Of a DNA stretch of 25,152 nucleotides, positions 7,257 to 13,546 are shown piece by piece. The DNA is taken from positions 1-25,152 of the forward strand of contig CAYHSY010000004.1 of the NCBI GenBank assembly GCA_964359435.1, in the 5' to 3' direction. Origin of the DNA: CAYHSY01 sp964359435. GTDB lineage: Bacteria > Patescibacteriota > Minisyncoccia > UBA6257 > JAUSGH01. A program made the position numbers and the translations under genes. Each line of letters opens with the position of its first letter. The stretch's first letter is position 1. The notes below the pieces were generated by a model that saw only the letters and a program-made list of their open reading frames with translations, was not told where the DNA came from and searched no databases.

Positions 7257-7694
7257 TCAATGGTCGATGACGCGCTCACCTTCCTTCTCACCATGAGAAA
7301 ACCTAAGCCAACGAACATCGGCCGGCAAAATATCTTTTATCTTGTCGGCCCATTCTATAAGGATGATATTGGCCGGATCTTTTAATAGATCCGCAAAACC
7401 CAAGTCCAACAATTCCCGCGACGAATTAAGCCGGTAGGCGTCTATGTGATAAAAAAGTTTGTAATTTTTGCCTGCCGGTTTATAGGATCGCATTATCAAA
7501 AAAGTCGGGCTGGCAATTTTTTCTTTTACACCCAGGGCTTTCGCGAACGCCTGGGCAAATGTGGTTTTGCCGGCGCCCAAGTCCCCCACCAAAGCCAAAA
7601 CCACGGCTCCTTTCCGAGTTTTTTTATCTTTTAATATCTCTAAGGCCAACTTCTCGGCCAATCTGTTGGTGGCGGCAATATCACGCGCGATCAT
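7257..7694 (-). CDS. tsaE: tRNA threonylcarbamoyladenosine biosynthesis ATPase TsaE
   Basis: ATPase that works with TsaB and TsaD to place the essential t6A modification on ANN-decoding tRNAs. The product has 145 aa, typical of the family. Walker A is GDLGAGKTT (37-45), followed by SPTF (62-65), HIDAYR (83-88) and IEWAD (113-117), all TsaE hallmarks. It precedes the split polA genes on the same strand with a 25-bp gap. A perfect TATAAT ends 5 nt before the ATG, so tsaE may be leaderless and not depend on the lamin-tail gene upstream. tsaB and tsaD are not in this window. Confidence 0.95.
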   Translation of the reverse strand: MIARDIAATNRLAEKLALEILKDKKTRKGAVVLALVGDLGAGKTTFAQAFAKALGVKEKIASPTFLIMRSYKPAGKNYKLFYHIDAYRLNSSRELLDLGFADLLKDPANIILIEWADKIKDILPADVRWLRFSHGEKEGERVIDH

Positions 7695-7699
7695 AAATT

Positions 7700-7705
7700 A
7701 TTATA
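7700..7705 (-). promoter_or_regulatory. -10 element of tsaE (leaderless type)
   Basis: A perfect TATAAT on the minus strand, ending 5 nt before the tsaE ATG. I see no convincing -35 hexamer at the right distance, so this rests on the -10 box and its repeated placement before other starts in the window. Confidence 0.45.
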
Positions 7706-7743
7706 GGTGTCTTCATTGTGCCAATGTTTGTCTCAAAACAAAA

Positions 7744-7905
7744 GACCCCCGGCTTGCCTCCGCCAGTCGGCGAAGCAAAATCAAGGGTCAAAGGAATTGA
7801 GAATCTAAGGGTCATAAGTGTGGTAACCCTAAGATTCTGATAATCAGAGCACAAATCAAGAATTACGGGAGAAGACCCGGCAGCCGCAGCCCCACCTACC
7901 CGGGT
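7744..7905. other. Structured intergenic block: two hairpins and a GC-rich stretch
   Basis: The 223-bp gap between the lamin-tail gene and tsaE holds no convincing gene. It contains a nested stem, GACCC/GGGTC (7744-7748, 7785-7789) around GCTT/AAGC and CGCC/GGCG. A second hairpin is GAATCTAAGGGT (7801-7812) with ACCCTAAGATTC (7826-7837), 11 of 12 pairs. A GC-rich stretch (about 7866-7905) has ACCCGG (7875-7880) opposite CCGGGT (7900-7905). No T-run follows any stem. The function is unknown; it could be palindromic repeats or an untranslated RNA. Confidence 0.5.
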
Positions 7906-7917
7906 ACAGAACATACC

Positions 7918-8418
7918 TTAAAAATTCTTCGGCTTAAAGTCATTTGACCGTATTGTGGTTAAAATCAAAAACGCGGCTGAGGCGAAGGCCGCGCCCACTA
8001 TCAGCATATTCAGCCAAAATCCGCCGGCGATGTTTGCCGAAACCAAGGCCGCGCCATCAAGCCTCGCCAAGGGCTCAAACATTGAAATAGCGGCCGACGT
8101 TTCGCTGTGACTGATAATTTCCTCGCTCTTCACGGCACGGCTGTAACGCAAACTGTTCACCAGGTGTCCGGTTGGGTCATAAAGCGCCACTTCGTCCCCC
8201 AAATTGCCTAAAACAATTTTGGTCTGGGGCCGCCCAAACCTGATCTCCGCCCCGCCATCAAGACGGATATTTTTAATCTTAAATATCTTGCCGGATTCAT
8301 CCTTTAATACCCAGCCGTCCAAAGAAACCGCGGAGGTACCGTCGTTCCCAATCGCGATCCATTCTTTTTCGACTTCAGCGCCAGATGGATTCGGTAAAAT
8401 TGAACTTATATAAACCAT
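7918..8418 (-). CDS. Lamin-tail-domain (LTD) protein with C-terminal membrane anchor
   Basis: A 166-aa protein from the ATG at 8418, or three codons longer from a TTG at 8427 that overlaps the ruvB stop. The N-terminal about 100 residues look like a lamin tail / LTD immunoglobulin-like fold: ISSILPNPSGAEVEKEWIAIGN, GWVLKDESGKIFKI, IVLGNLGDEVALYD. One C-terminal transmembrane helix (WLNMLIVGAAFASAAFLIL) is followed by a short basic tail. No signal peptide is visible. LTD proteins are common in CPR bacteria and are thought to act at the surface or envelope, but the specific role here is unknown. It follows ruvB by 5 nt, so the two are probably co-transcribed. Confidence 0.8.
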   Translation of the reverse strand: MVYISSILPNPSGAEVEKEWIAIGNDGTSAVSLDGWVLKDESGKIFKIKNIRLDGGAEIRFGRPQTKIVLGNLGDEVALYDPTGHLVNSLRYSRAVKSEEIISHSETSAAISMFEPLARLDGAALVSANIAGGFWLNMLIVGAAFASAAFLILTTIRSNDFKPKNF

Positions 8419-8423
8419 AAACC

Positions 8424-9413
8424 TCAACCGCGGCCTTTTGGATAAACGCCGACATGTTTTGCCCCCTCAAGCGTTACCACTCGGCCGGAAGAAGTTCTCT
8501 GCAAAAAACTTAACCGCATCAGATACGGCTCATAAACATCCTCGATCGTCGCCGGATCATCGCTCATGGCCGCCGCGATGGTGTTAATACCCACCGGCCC
8601 GCCGTTGAACTTCTCCACGATTACCCGGAGCAACCGCCTATCCTGCGGTTCCAACCCCAATTCATCGATTTCCAGCATTTCCAGTGTTTTCCGCGCCGCT
8701 TCCTCATTAATTTCCGAGAAATTAAATACAGCTATGTAGTCGCGCACCCTTTTTAAGAGCCGATTCGCGACCCGGGGCGTAAATCTGGAGGCGGCCGCCA
8801 ACATCTTGACAGCGCCTTCATTTATGATAAGATTCAAAACCTGTGCGGATTTTTTGACAATTTGTTCAATATCAGCTGTCTCATAATAATCAAGCTTAAA
8901 TGTAGCCCCAAAACGGGACCGCAAGGGTGCTGAGATGAGATGGGTCTTGGTAGTAGCGGCAATTAAGGTAAAGGGCGGCAAATCTAAGGACAGCGTGCGG
9001 GCCGCCGGCCCCTTGCCGATAATCATATGAAGCTTTCGCGCTTCCATGGCCGGGTAAAGAACCTCCTCAATCAGGCGATTCAGGCGATGGATTTCATCAA
9101 TAAACAAAATGTCATGCGGCTCCAAATTGGAAAGGATGGCGGCGATATCACCCATTTTTTCTAAAGCCGGACCGGAAGTCACGCGCAAACGGGCACCGAG
9201 TTCAGTCGCCACAAGATACGCCAAAGTGGTTTTGCCCAAACCCGCCTGCCCATAAAACAACAGGTGGTCCGGAGATTCATTGCGTTTCTTGGCGGCATCC
9301 AAGATAACATGCAGATTCCGTTTTACGGACTCTTGGCCAACATAATCGGCCCAAATCTTGGGCCGTAACACGGTTTCAACAGTTAATTCTTCAGTTTTTT
9401 CCGGTAAATCCAT
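8424..9413 (-). CDS. ruvB: Holliday junction branch migration ATPase RuvB
   Basis: AAA+ motor that drives Holliday-junction branch migration with RuvA. The protein has 329 aa, the normal length. Walker A is GQAGLGKTT (55-63), Walker B is FIDEIHRL (104-111), sensor 1 is ATTK (153-156), and the arginine-finger region is LRSRFG (164-169). A C-terminal winged helix includes GGPVGINTIAAAMSDD and YEPYLMRLSFLQRT. It starts MDLPEKTEEL without a Shine-Dalgarno. It is separated from ruvA by about 7 kb, unlike the usual ruvAB operon. Divergent from it, the consensus promoter of the RNA candidate lies only 15 bp upstream. Confidence 0.98.
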   Translation of the reverse strand: MDLPEKTEELTVETVLRPKIWADYVGQESVKRNLHVILDAAKKRNESPDHLLFYGQAGLGKTTLAYLVATELGARLRVTSGPALEKMGDIAAILSNLEPHDILFIDEIHRLNRLIEEVLYPAMEARKLHMIIGKGPAARTLSLDLPPFTLIAATTKTHLISAPLRSRFGATFKLDYYETADIEQIVKKSAQVLNLIINEGAVKMLAAASRFTPRVANRLLKRVRDYIAVFNFSEINEEAARKTLEMLEIDELGLEPQDRRLLRVIVEKFNGGPVGINTIAAAMSDDPATIEDVYEPYLMRLSFLQRTSSGRVVTLEGAKHVGVYPKGRG

Positions 9414-9427
9414 AATTTAATTGGCTA

Positions 9428-9456
9428 TTGACAATAAATGCTGAATTTGCTATAAT
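9428..9456 (+). promoter_or_regulatory. Perfect sigma-70 consensus promoter for the RNA candidate
   Basis: TTGACA (9428-9433), a 17-bp spacer, and TATAAT (9451-9456), a full match to the housekeeping consensus. It points into a region without an open reading frame. The predicted start, about 7 nt downstream (A at 9463-9464), coincides with the first base of the outer helix of the RNA. Confidence 0.85.
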
Positions 9457-9462
9457 ATATCT

Positions 9463-9634
9463 AATTCGTCGGCATCGGTCTGTGGGCAGGAATTTTCTTT
9501 AGTTATTGGATAGTTTGGTTCCGGCTGGACTACTCCTCGAGAAAATTCTAACCTCTTCCCAATTTTATTGAGAAGAGTTTCCATGCTTTTTGCCTCCGGG
9601 CAAAATTTTGCCCACAGACCGATACTTATGAATT
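9463..9634 (+). ncRNA. Structured noncoding RNA candidate, about 172 nt, family unknown
   Basis: No gene covers this stretch. The two ends pair: AATTC (9463-9467) with GAATT (9630-9634), a 6x6 internal loop, then a perfect 15-bp helix ATCGGTCTGTGGGCA (9474-9488) / TGCCCACAGACCGAT (9609-9623). Inside are three arms. The first is GAATTTTCT/AGAAAATTC (9490-9498/9540-9548), enclosing GGATAGT/ACTAcTCC. The second is CTCTTC..GAAGAG (9553-9558/9572-9577), continued by CAAT/ATTG with a TTT loop. The third is TTTTGCC-TCCG-GGCAAAA (9588-9605), with a UNCG-type tetraloop. A closed-end fold with its own consensus promoter fits an independent RNA such as a 6S-like regulator, but three arms differ from the single long hairpin of canonical 6S. 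It lacks the SRP, tmRNA and RNase P motifs I know. Confidence 0.72.
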
Positions 9635-9635
9635 C

Positions 9636-11306
9636 TTAAAGATCGGCTGGACCGGTTACGGCCTCTATTTCCTCAAGCGTTGTGAGGCCGGTGATTGCTT
9701 TCAGGATGCCGTCCTGCTGGATCGTCGTCATGCCTTGGCGTTTGGCCGCGTCCGTTAAACCCGCTTCAGTAACATCCGTCCGCAAAACCCGCTCAATAAC
9801 ATCGTCCACCAAAAAGAGTTCAAACAATCCCACGCGGCCCTTATAACCGAACCCGCCGCATTTTGGGCATCCCTTCGCCTCGTACAGGGCGAGTTTTGAT
9901 ATTGGGGGCCGCGCCACCCTTTTCGGCAGCCGACTCAAAAATTGTTCGATCTTATTGCGGCGTTCTTTAGCAACGTCCATCGGCGCGCGGCAGTGTTCGC
10001 ATAATTTCCGCACCAAACGTTGAGCAATAATCAAATTAAGCGCCGGGCCGACGGTTTGGGTTTTTATGCCCAAGTCCAGTAGCCGCGGAATAGCCGCGGG
10101 GGCGTTATTGGCATGGACCGTCGCAAAAACCAGATGTCCGGTCAAAGCCGCCTGCATACCCACTGCGGCGGTTTCCTCATCGTTGATTTCACCTACCAAA
10201 ATCACGTCCGGATCCTGTCTTAAAATGGACTTAAGCGCCGATACAAAGTTGTAGCCGGCCGCCGGCTCAACCTGGGTCTGCTCTATTCCCTCCAAATGAT
10301 ACTCAATGGGATCTTCAATGGTGATTATCTTAATCTCGGGTTTCTTTTTGGCTTTCAAAAAAACGTAAAGCGTCGTGGTCTTGCCCGCGCCGGTTGGGCC
10401 CGTATTCAAAATCATGCCATTTGGCTCCTTGAGTTCGTGCTCGATTATGGCCAAGTCATCCGGACGGAAACCCAGGTCGGCAAGGGTCATATTTAAGGCC
10501 TCGGCATAAAGGATGCGGAGTACGGTTGTCTCTCCAAATTCTGAAGGAACCACAGATACCCTGATTTCCACTTCTTTACCGCCGGGAAGACCCACGGTGA
10601 TACGCCCATTCTGCGGCTCAGCGATGATATTCAACTTCAACTTGCCTAATAATTTAACGCGCGACAAAAGCGCATGGTACGAGTCTTTGGAAAATTTAGA
10701 AGCAACGTCATGCAAAACCCCGTCTATCCTATATCTAATCCGCACGCCATATTCACCCGGCTCAAAATGAACGTCTGAAGCCCTATGTAAAAGAGCGAGC
10801 CCCAAAATTGTTGAAAACACCTCCTCCGTCTTCATTTCTATCGTCCGCATTTCGGTAATCAATTTTTGCGCGTCTTCAAAATGCGCCGCTTTTGATTCAA
10901 GCACCCCGTAAAACGCGTCCGGCACCCCGATCATTCCCGTAATTTCCGCGGCTTCCGAAGGCACCTGGGCATAAAAACCCCAGGCATATCGCAAACCCGA
11001 CATGGAAACAACCACAATATCCAAAACTAAACCGGAATCCCGCGCCAAAGTCTTGAAAATTTTGTCTGCGGCGGGCAAAGCTGGGTCAAAGGCCGCGACC
11101 ACAAGTTTCTTGCCATCCAGTTTAACCGGGGCAATCAGGGCGCTTCTGGCTTCCGCTTCTTTAATATGCTTAAATGCCGCGAGTTCCACCGGGGACTTCG
11201 ATAAATCAAGATAAGGCAAACCAAATTTCTGCGCGCGCCGTTCAGCTTCGCGCTCTTCAGAGGCACGATTGATGACTTTTAATTGTTCATCGAGCGCCTT
11301 ACCCAT
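9636..11306 (-). CDS. pilB: Type II secretion / type IV pilus assembly ATPase (GspE/PilB family)
   Basis: Hexameric cytoplasmic ATPase that powers pilin assembly at the inner membrane. The protein has 556 aa. An N-terminal MshEN-like domain (to about 110) is followed by the N2 domain (RASDVHFEP at 175-183, RYRIDGVLH). Walker A is GPTGAGKTTT (303-312), the Asp box is TIEDPIEYHLEGIEQTQV, Walker B is VILVGEINDEETA (368-380) and the His box is TGHLVFATVHAN (389-400). A tetracysteine zinc site is CEHC (436/439) plus CPKC (480/483). The usual GEIRD of Walker B reads GEIND here. No pilC, pilT or pilin gene is adjacent; the rest of the pilus machinery must be elsewhere. Confidence 0.94.
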   Translation of the reverse strand: MGKALDEQLKVINRASEEREAERRAQKFGLPYLDLSKSPVELAAFKHIKEAEARSALIAPVKLDGKKLVVAAFDPALPAADKIFKTLARDSGLVLDIVVVSMSGLRYAWGFYAQVPSEAAEITGMIGVPDAFYGVLESKAAHFEDAQKLITEMRTIEMKTEEVFSTILGLALLHRASDVHFEPGEYGVRIRYRIDGVLHDVASKFSKDSYHALLSRVKLLGKLKLNIIAEPQNGRITVGLPGGKEVEIRVSVVPSEFGETTVLRILYAEALNMTLADLGFRPDDLAIIEHELKEPNGMILNTGPTGAGKTTTLYVFLKAKKKPEIKIITIEDPIEYHLEGIEQTQVEPAAGYNFVSALKSILRQDPDVILVGEINDEETAAVGMQAALTGHLVFATVHANNAPAAIPRLLDLGIKTQTVGPALNLIIAQRLVRKLCEHCRAPMDVAKERRNKIEQFLSRLPKRVARPPISKLALYEAKGCPKCGGFGYKGRVGLFELFLVDDVIERVLRTDVTEAGLTDAAKRQGMTTIQQDGILKAITGLTTLEEIEAVTGPADL

Positions 11307-11435
11307 AAAATTTCGGGAAACTGGTTTATATCGTCTGAAGCGCCGCGCAATACAAAATCTTTTATTCAGCCACCCCGAGCGATGCTTTTATCCTAGCCGA
11401 AATTTTTGTCCTCCGCAAGACGGAATCAACACAAT

Positions 11436-11464
11436 TTGCTTTTATATACAATTTAATCTATAAT
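11436..11464 (+). promoter_or_regulatory. Promoter of the 11542-12021 gene
   Basis: TTGCTT (11436-11441), a 17-bp spacer, and TATAAT (11459-11464). The predicted start near 11471 gives a leader of about 70 nt that is pyrimidine-rich and carries a Shine-Dalgarno, unlike the leaderless pattern of its neighbours. Confidence 0.65.
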
Positions 11465-11528
11465 AAAGCCGTTCCCCTATTTCTCTTTCCCCCGGTTCTT
11501 TGTTTTTTTCAGTTCTCTATTTTCCAAT

Positions 11529-11533
11529 AGGAG
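11529..11533 (+). promoter_or_regulatory. Shine-Dalgarno site deciding the start at 11542
   Basis: AGGAG, 8 nt before the ATG at 11542. It selects this ATG over an in-frame ATG at 11500. It is the only clear Shine-Dalgarno I found before a gene in this window. Confidence 0.75.
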
Positions 11534-11541
11534 TCCCAATC

Positions 11542-12021
11542 ATGTCCAAGAACAGATTGTCCGGAAGCCTGGAGGATTTCGTCGGAGCGGGAGCGGCGGG
11601 CCTTTTGAAGATCTATCTCAAGAGGGTGCTCGCCCTCTTCGTCATTGCGGCGATAATCGTGTTCTTTTTCTTATCCCTCGGCGGCTGCTACATGTTGGAC
11701 AAAGAACTCAACGGATCATTCCCGGCTATCATCATTACCAACACAACACAACTCGCCTTGGAGATCATCGAAAACGGCTCGCCCCTCAAGAATCGCCTGC
11801 GCCCCAGCGAACACCTGGTGATCCGCGCGAACCGCGCGCTGGAAAATCGCACCGACACCCTCCATATCCTCATCAAGGCCTGGAGCTTGGACGGCACGGT
11901 CTTCGCGGGCGTCACCGAGTACACCTTCCACATCTCTCACCGCTATTCCTCCCAAACCATGGACTACTCCAACAACTGCCCGCAGTCGTGGATCATCGGC
12001 ATCCATGACTTGTATCAATAA
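11542..12021 (+). CDS. Uncharacterised membrane-anchored or lipoprotein, possibly acquired
   Basis: A 159-aa protein I do not recognise. Residues about 1-22 are polar, then KRVLALFVIAAIIVFFFLSLGGC forms one hydrophobic segment ending in LGGC, which could be a membrane anchor or a lipobox with Cys as the lipidated residue. The rest (about 110 aa) looks like a small beta-rich extracytoplasmic domain (NTTQLALEIIENG.., DTLHILIKAWSLDGTVF, TEYTFHIS). The gene is a self-contained unit with a near-consensus promoter, Shine-Dalgarno and terminator. Codon use is visibly more GC-ending (CTC, ATC, GCC, AAG) than in its neighbours. These differences suggest horizontal acquisition; function unknown. Confidence 0.72.
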   Translation: MSKNRLSGSLEDFVGAGAAGLLKIYLKRVLALFVIAAIIVFFFLSLGGCYMLDKELNGSFPAIIITNTTQLALEIIENGSPLKNRLRPSEHLVIRANRALENRTDTLHILIKAWSLDGTVFAGVTEYTFHISHRYSSQTMDYSNNCPQSWIIGIHDLYQ

Positions 12022-12041
12022 CCAAACTCGATTCTTCGTCC

Positions 12042-12073
12042 CCCCGCTTGCCACAACTCGCGGGGATTTTTAT
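12042..12073 (+). terminator. Rho-independent terminator after the 11542-12021 gene
   Basis: CCCCGC (12042-12047) pairs with GCGGGG (12060-12065) across a 12-nt loop, followed by A and the T-rich run TTTTTATT. Confidence 0.8.
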
Positions 12074-12151
12074 TGTCAGAAACCGCCAAATATGTGTGTG
12101 CATTACCATTTTTATTTTACATTTTGATTTTTAAGTTTTACATTTTATGAT

Positions 12152-12679
12152 ATGTCCGGTCATAACAAATGGAGCCAAATCAAGCACCGCAAGGAGGCAG
12201 TGGATAAAAAGAAAGGCGCTACTTTCTCTAAGCTATTGCGCGCCATTTCCGCGGCCGCAAAAACCGAACCCAATCCGGACATGAATCCGCGGCTCCGTTC
12301 GCTTATAGAAACAGCCCGCACTGAAAACGTCCCCAATGACAACATCAGTCGCGCCATCGCCAAGGCATCCGAAGAAAAGGATTTAAAAGAGGTAGTAGTC
12401 GAGGCCTATGGCCCGGAAAAAGTGGCGATAATTATTGAATGCCTTACCGACAACTCCAACCGCACATTGTCTGAAATCAAAAACATCCTTAACAAAACCG
12501 GCGGCAAACCTGGAGAAATGGGCAGCGCCCGCTGGGCATTTGACAACCCCTCTCAGGGCGTCTGGACGCCCAAATATCCGCAGGTAATTTCTCCCGAAGG
12601 CAAGGTTAAACTGGAAGAAATAGTCGCGGCGCTTGAAGACCACGATGATGTGCAAAACGTATATACAAACACCGGCTAA
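12152..12679 (+). CDS. yebC: YebC/PmpR family protein, shortened form
   Basis: YebC proteins were long called transcriptional regulators; some members are now linked to translation through difficult (proline-rich) stretches. The N-terminus MSGHNKWSQIKHRKEAVDKKKGATFSK is diagnostic. RLRSLIETARTENVPNDNISRAI and YGPEKVAIIIECLTDNSNRTLSEIK cover domains I and II. The product has 175 aa instead of about 240: after GSARWAFDNPSQGVW it soon reaches the normal C-terminus LEEIVAALEDHDDVQNVYTNTG, so most of one internal alpha/beta domain is missing while both ends are intact. That points to a natural compact form rather than a broken gene. yebC-ruvC is a conserved gene pair. The leader is T-rich and lacks a Shine-Dalgarno. 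Confidence 0.93.
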   Translation: MSGHNKWSQIKHRKEAVDKKKGATFSKLLRAISAAAKTEPNPDMNPRLRSLIETARTENVPNDNISRAIAKASEEKDLKEVVVEAYGPEKVAIIIECLTDNSNRTLSEIKNILNKTGGKPGEMGSARWAFDNPSQGVWTPKYPQVISPEGKVKLEEIVAALEDHDDVQNVYTNTG

Positions 12680-12748
12680 CCAATCAGGAGTTGATTTAAT
12701 TTTTTATTTTTTATCTGTTATTTTGATTTTTGATATTTGATTTTTAAT

Positions 12749-13243
12749 ATGCTTATCCTCGGCATTGACCCCGGCACCACCAGAATCGGCTACGGCCTGA
12801 TAGAATCGAAAGGCGGCGATTTTCAACCACTCGATTACGGCCTAATAGAAATCTCGCCCGGCGGAAGCACAAAAAAATTATTGGAGTTGGGCGATCGTTT
12901 CGAAAAGTTGCTCAAAAAACTCAAACCGGATTCTTTGGCCATAGAAGAAGTCTATTTTTCCAAGAATCAAAAAACGGCTATATCCGTCGCGGAAGCCCGC
13001 GGCGCCATGCGCCTTATCGCCGCCCGTTTAAAAACTCCGATTTTTGAATACGGCCCCCAAGAAGTAAAACTTGCCGTAACAGGCGACGGTCGGGCCGATA
13101 AAATCTCCGTAAAAACCATGGTGTGTAAAACTCTAAAACTACAAAACATCGAAGGGCCGGACGACATCGCCGACGCCCTAGCCATTGCCATAACCGGTGC
13201 CGCCCGAGCTAAGCTGGACGGCCTTCAAGCAATCCCCTCTTGA
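12749..13243 (+). CDS. ruvC: Crossover junction endodeoxyribonuclease RuvC
   Basis: Resolves Holliday junctions by paired symmetric cuts. The product has 164 aa from the ATG at 12749, chosen because MLILGIDPGTTRIGYG is the family N-terminus; an in-frame TTG 12 nt upstream would add four hydrophobic residues from the T-rich spacer. The catalytic acids are visible: Asp7 (GIDPG), Glu66/67 (AIEEVYF) and Asp138/139 and Asp142 (PDDIADALAIA). It lies 69 bp after yebC. The stop TGA overlaps the -35 box of the next promoter. Confidence 0.97.
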   Translation: MLILGIDPGTTRIGYGLIESKGGDFQPLDYGLIEISPGGSTKKLLELGDRFEKLLKKLKPDSLAIEEVYFSKNQKTAISVAEARGAMRLIAARLKTPIFEYGPQEVKLAVTGDGRADKISVKTMVCKTLKLQNIEGPDDIADALAIAITGAARAKLDGLQAIPS

Positions 13244-13267
13244 CACGTAAAACTCTTTGACTATAAT
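13240..13267 (+). promoter_or_regulatory. Promoter of the small acidic protein gene
   Basis: TTGACA (13240-13245), a 16-bp spacer, and TATAAT (13262-13267); both hexamers match consensus. The -35 overlaps the ruvC stop codon. The predicted leader of about 40 nt contains TATCCAAAA twice and no Shine-Dalgarno. Confidence 0.75.
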
Positions 13268-13316
13268 CCTTTGTAATATATCCAAAAGTCGTTAAACAAT
13301 ATCCAAAAATAGAAAT

Positions 13317-13463
13317 ATGCCCGCAAAAAAGAAGGTTAAAAGCGTAGATGAAGATATAGAGTTGGATAATGACCTGGAAGACGAGGGGTTGGACGCGGAA
13401 CTGGATGCCGACGATGATGCGAGCGACGAATCCGAAGAGGAGGAGGAGAATAGTAGTTATTAA
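13317..13463 (+). CDS. Small acidic protein (48 aa), function unknown
   Basis: Starts MPAKKKVKSVDEDIELD. A short basic N-terminus (KKKVK) is followed by about 35 residues that are mostly Asp/Glu with alternating leucines, ending EEEEENSSY. No transmembrane segment or known motif is visible; it is probably disordered. The reality of the gene is supported by its own consensus promoter (13240-13267) and a strong terminator immediately downstream. Acidic tails of this kind occur in histone-like partners, chaperone-like proteins and RNA polymerase delta-type subunits, but nothing ties it to any of these. It lies between ruvC and the penicillin-binding protein on the same strand. Confidence 0.65.
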   Translation: MPAKKKVKSVDEDIELDNDLEDEGLDAELDADDDASDESEEEEENSSY

Positions 13464-13476
13464 AAGTGACGCACAA

Positions 13477-13514
13477 AACGTCCACCGCCGGCCGGAGGTG
13501 GACGTTGTTTTTTT
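13477..13514 (+). terminator. Strong rho-independent terminator
   Basis: A perfect 10-bp stem, AACGTCCACC (13477-13486) and GGTGGACGTT (13497-13506), then G and a run of seven T (13508-13514). It ends the acidic-protein transcript just before the PBP gene. Confidence 0.9.
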
Positions 13515-13534
13515 AGTCATAAAATGCTTTAATA

Positions 13535-13540
13535 TATACT
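13535..13540 (+). promoter_or_regulatory. -10 element before the PBP gene (leaderless type)
   Basis: TATACT ends 6 nt before the ATG at 13547. The -35 region is weak. It follows the strong terminator, so a promoter is needed here, and the spacing matches that before ruvA, mutM, tsaE and rpmH. Confidence 0.45.
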
Positions 13541-13546
13541 TAACAT

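Noticed and set aside
7860..7910. Possible tRNA or known small RNA in the GC-rich stretch
   Set aside because: No cloverleaf, T-arm or CCA-proximal pattern can be built on either strand, and no SRP or RNase P core motif is present.
7681..7914. A 77-codon minus-strand frame upstream of tsaE
   Set aside because: It overlaps the tsaE start, runs through two hairpins and a GC-rich stretch, and its translation shows no domain or normal composition. The region reads as non-coding.
9474..9623. Terminal inverted repeats of a small mobile element (MITE)
   Set aside because: I see no target-site duplication next to the arms. The consensus promoter placed exactly upstream and the internal arms fit an RNA gene better. 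Not fully excluded without a genome search.
11500..11541. Upstream ATG for the 11542-12021 gene
   Set aside because: The Shine-Dalgarno AGGAG is correctly spaced only for the ATG at 11542, and the extra residues are encoded by the pyrimidine-rich leader.
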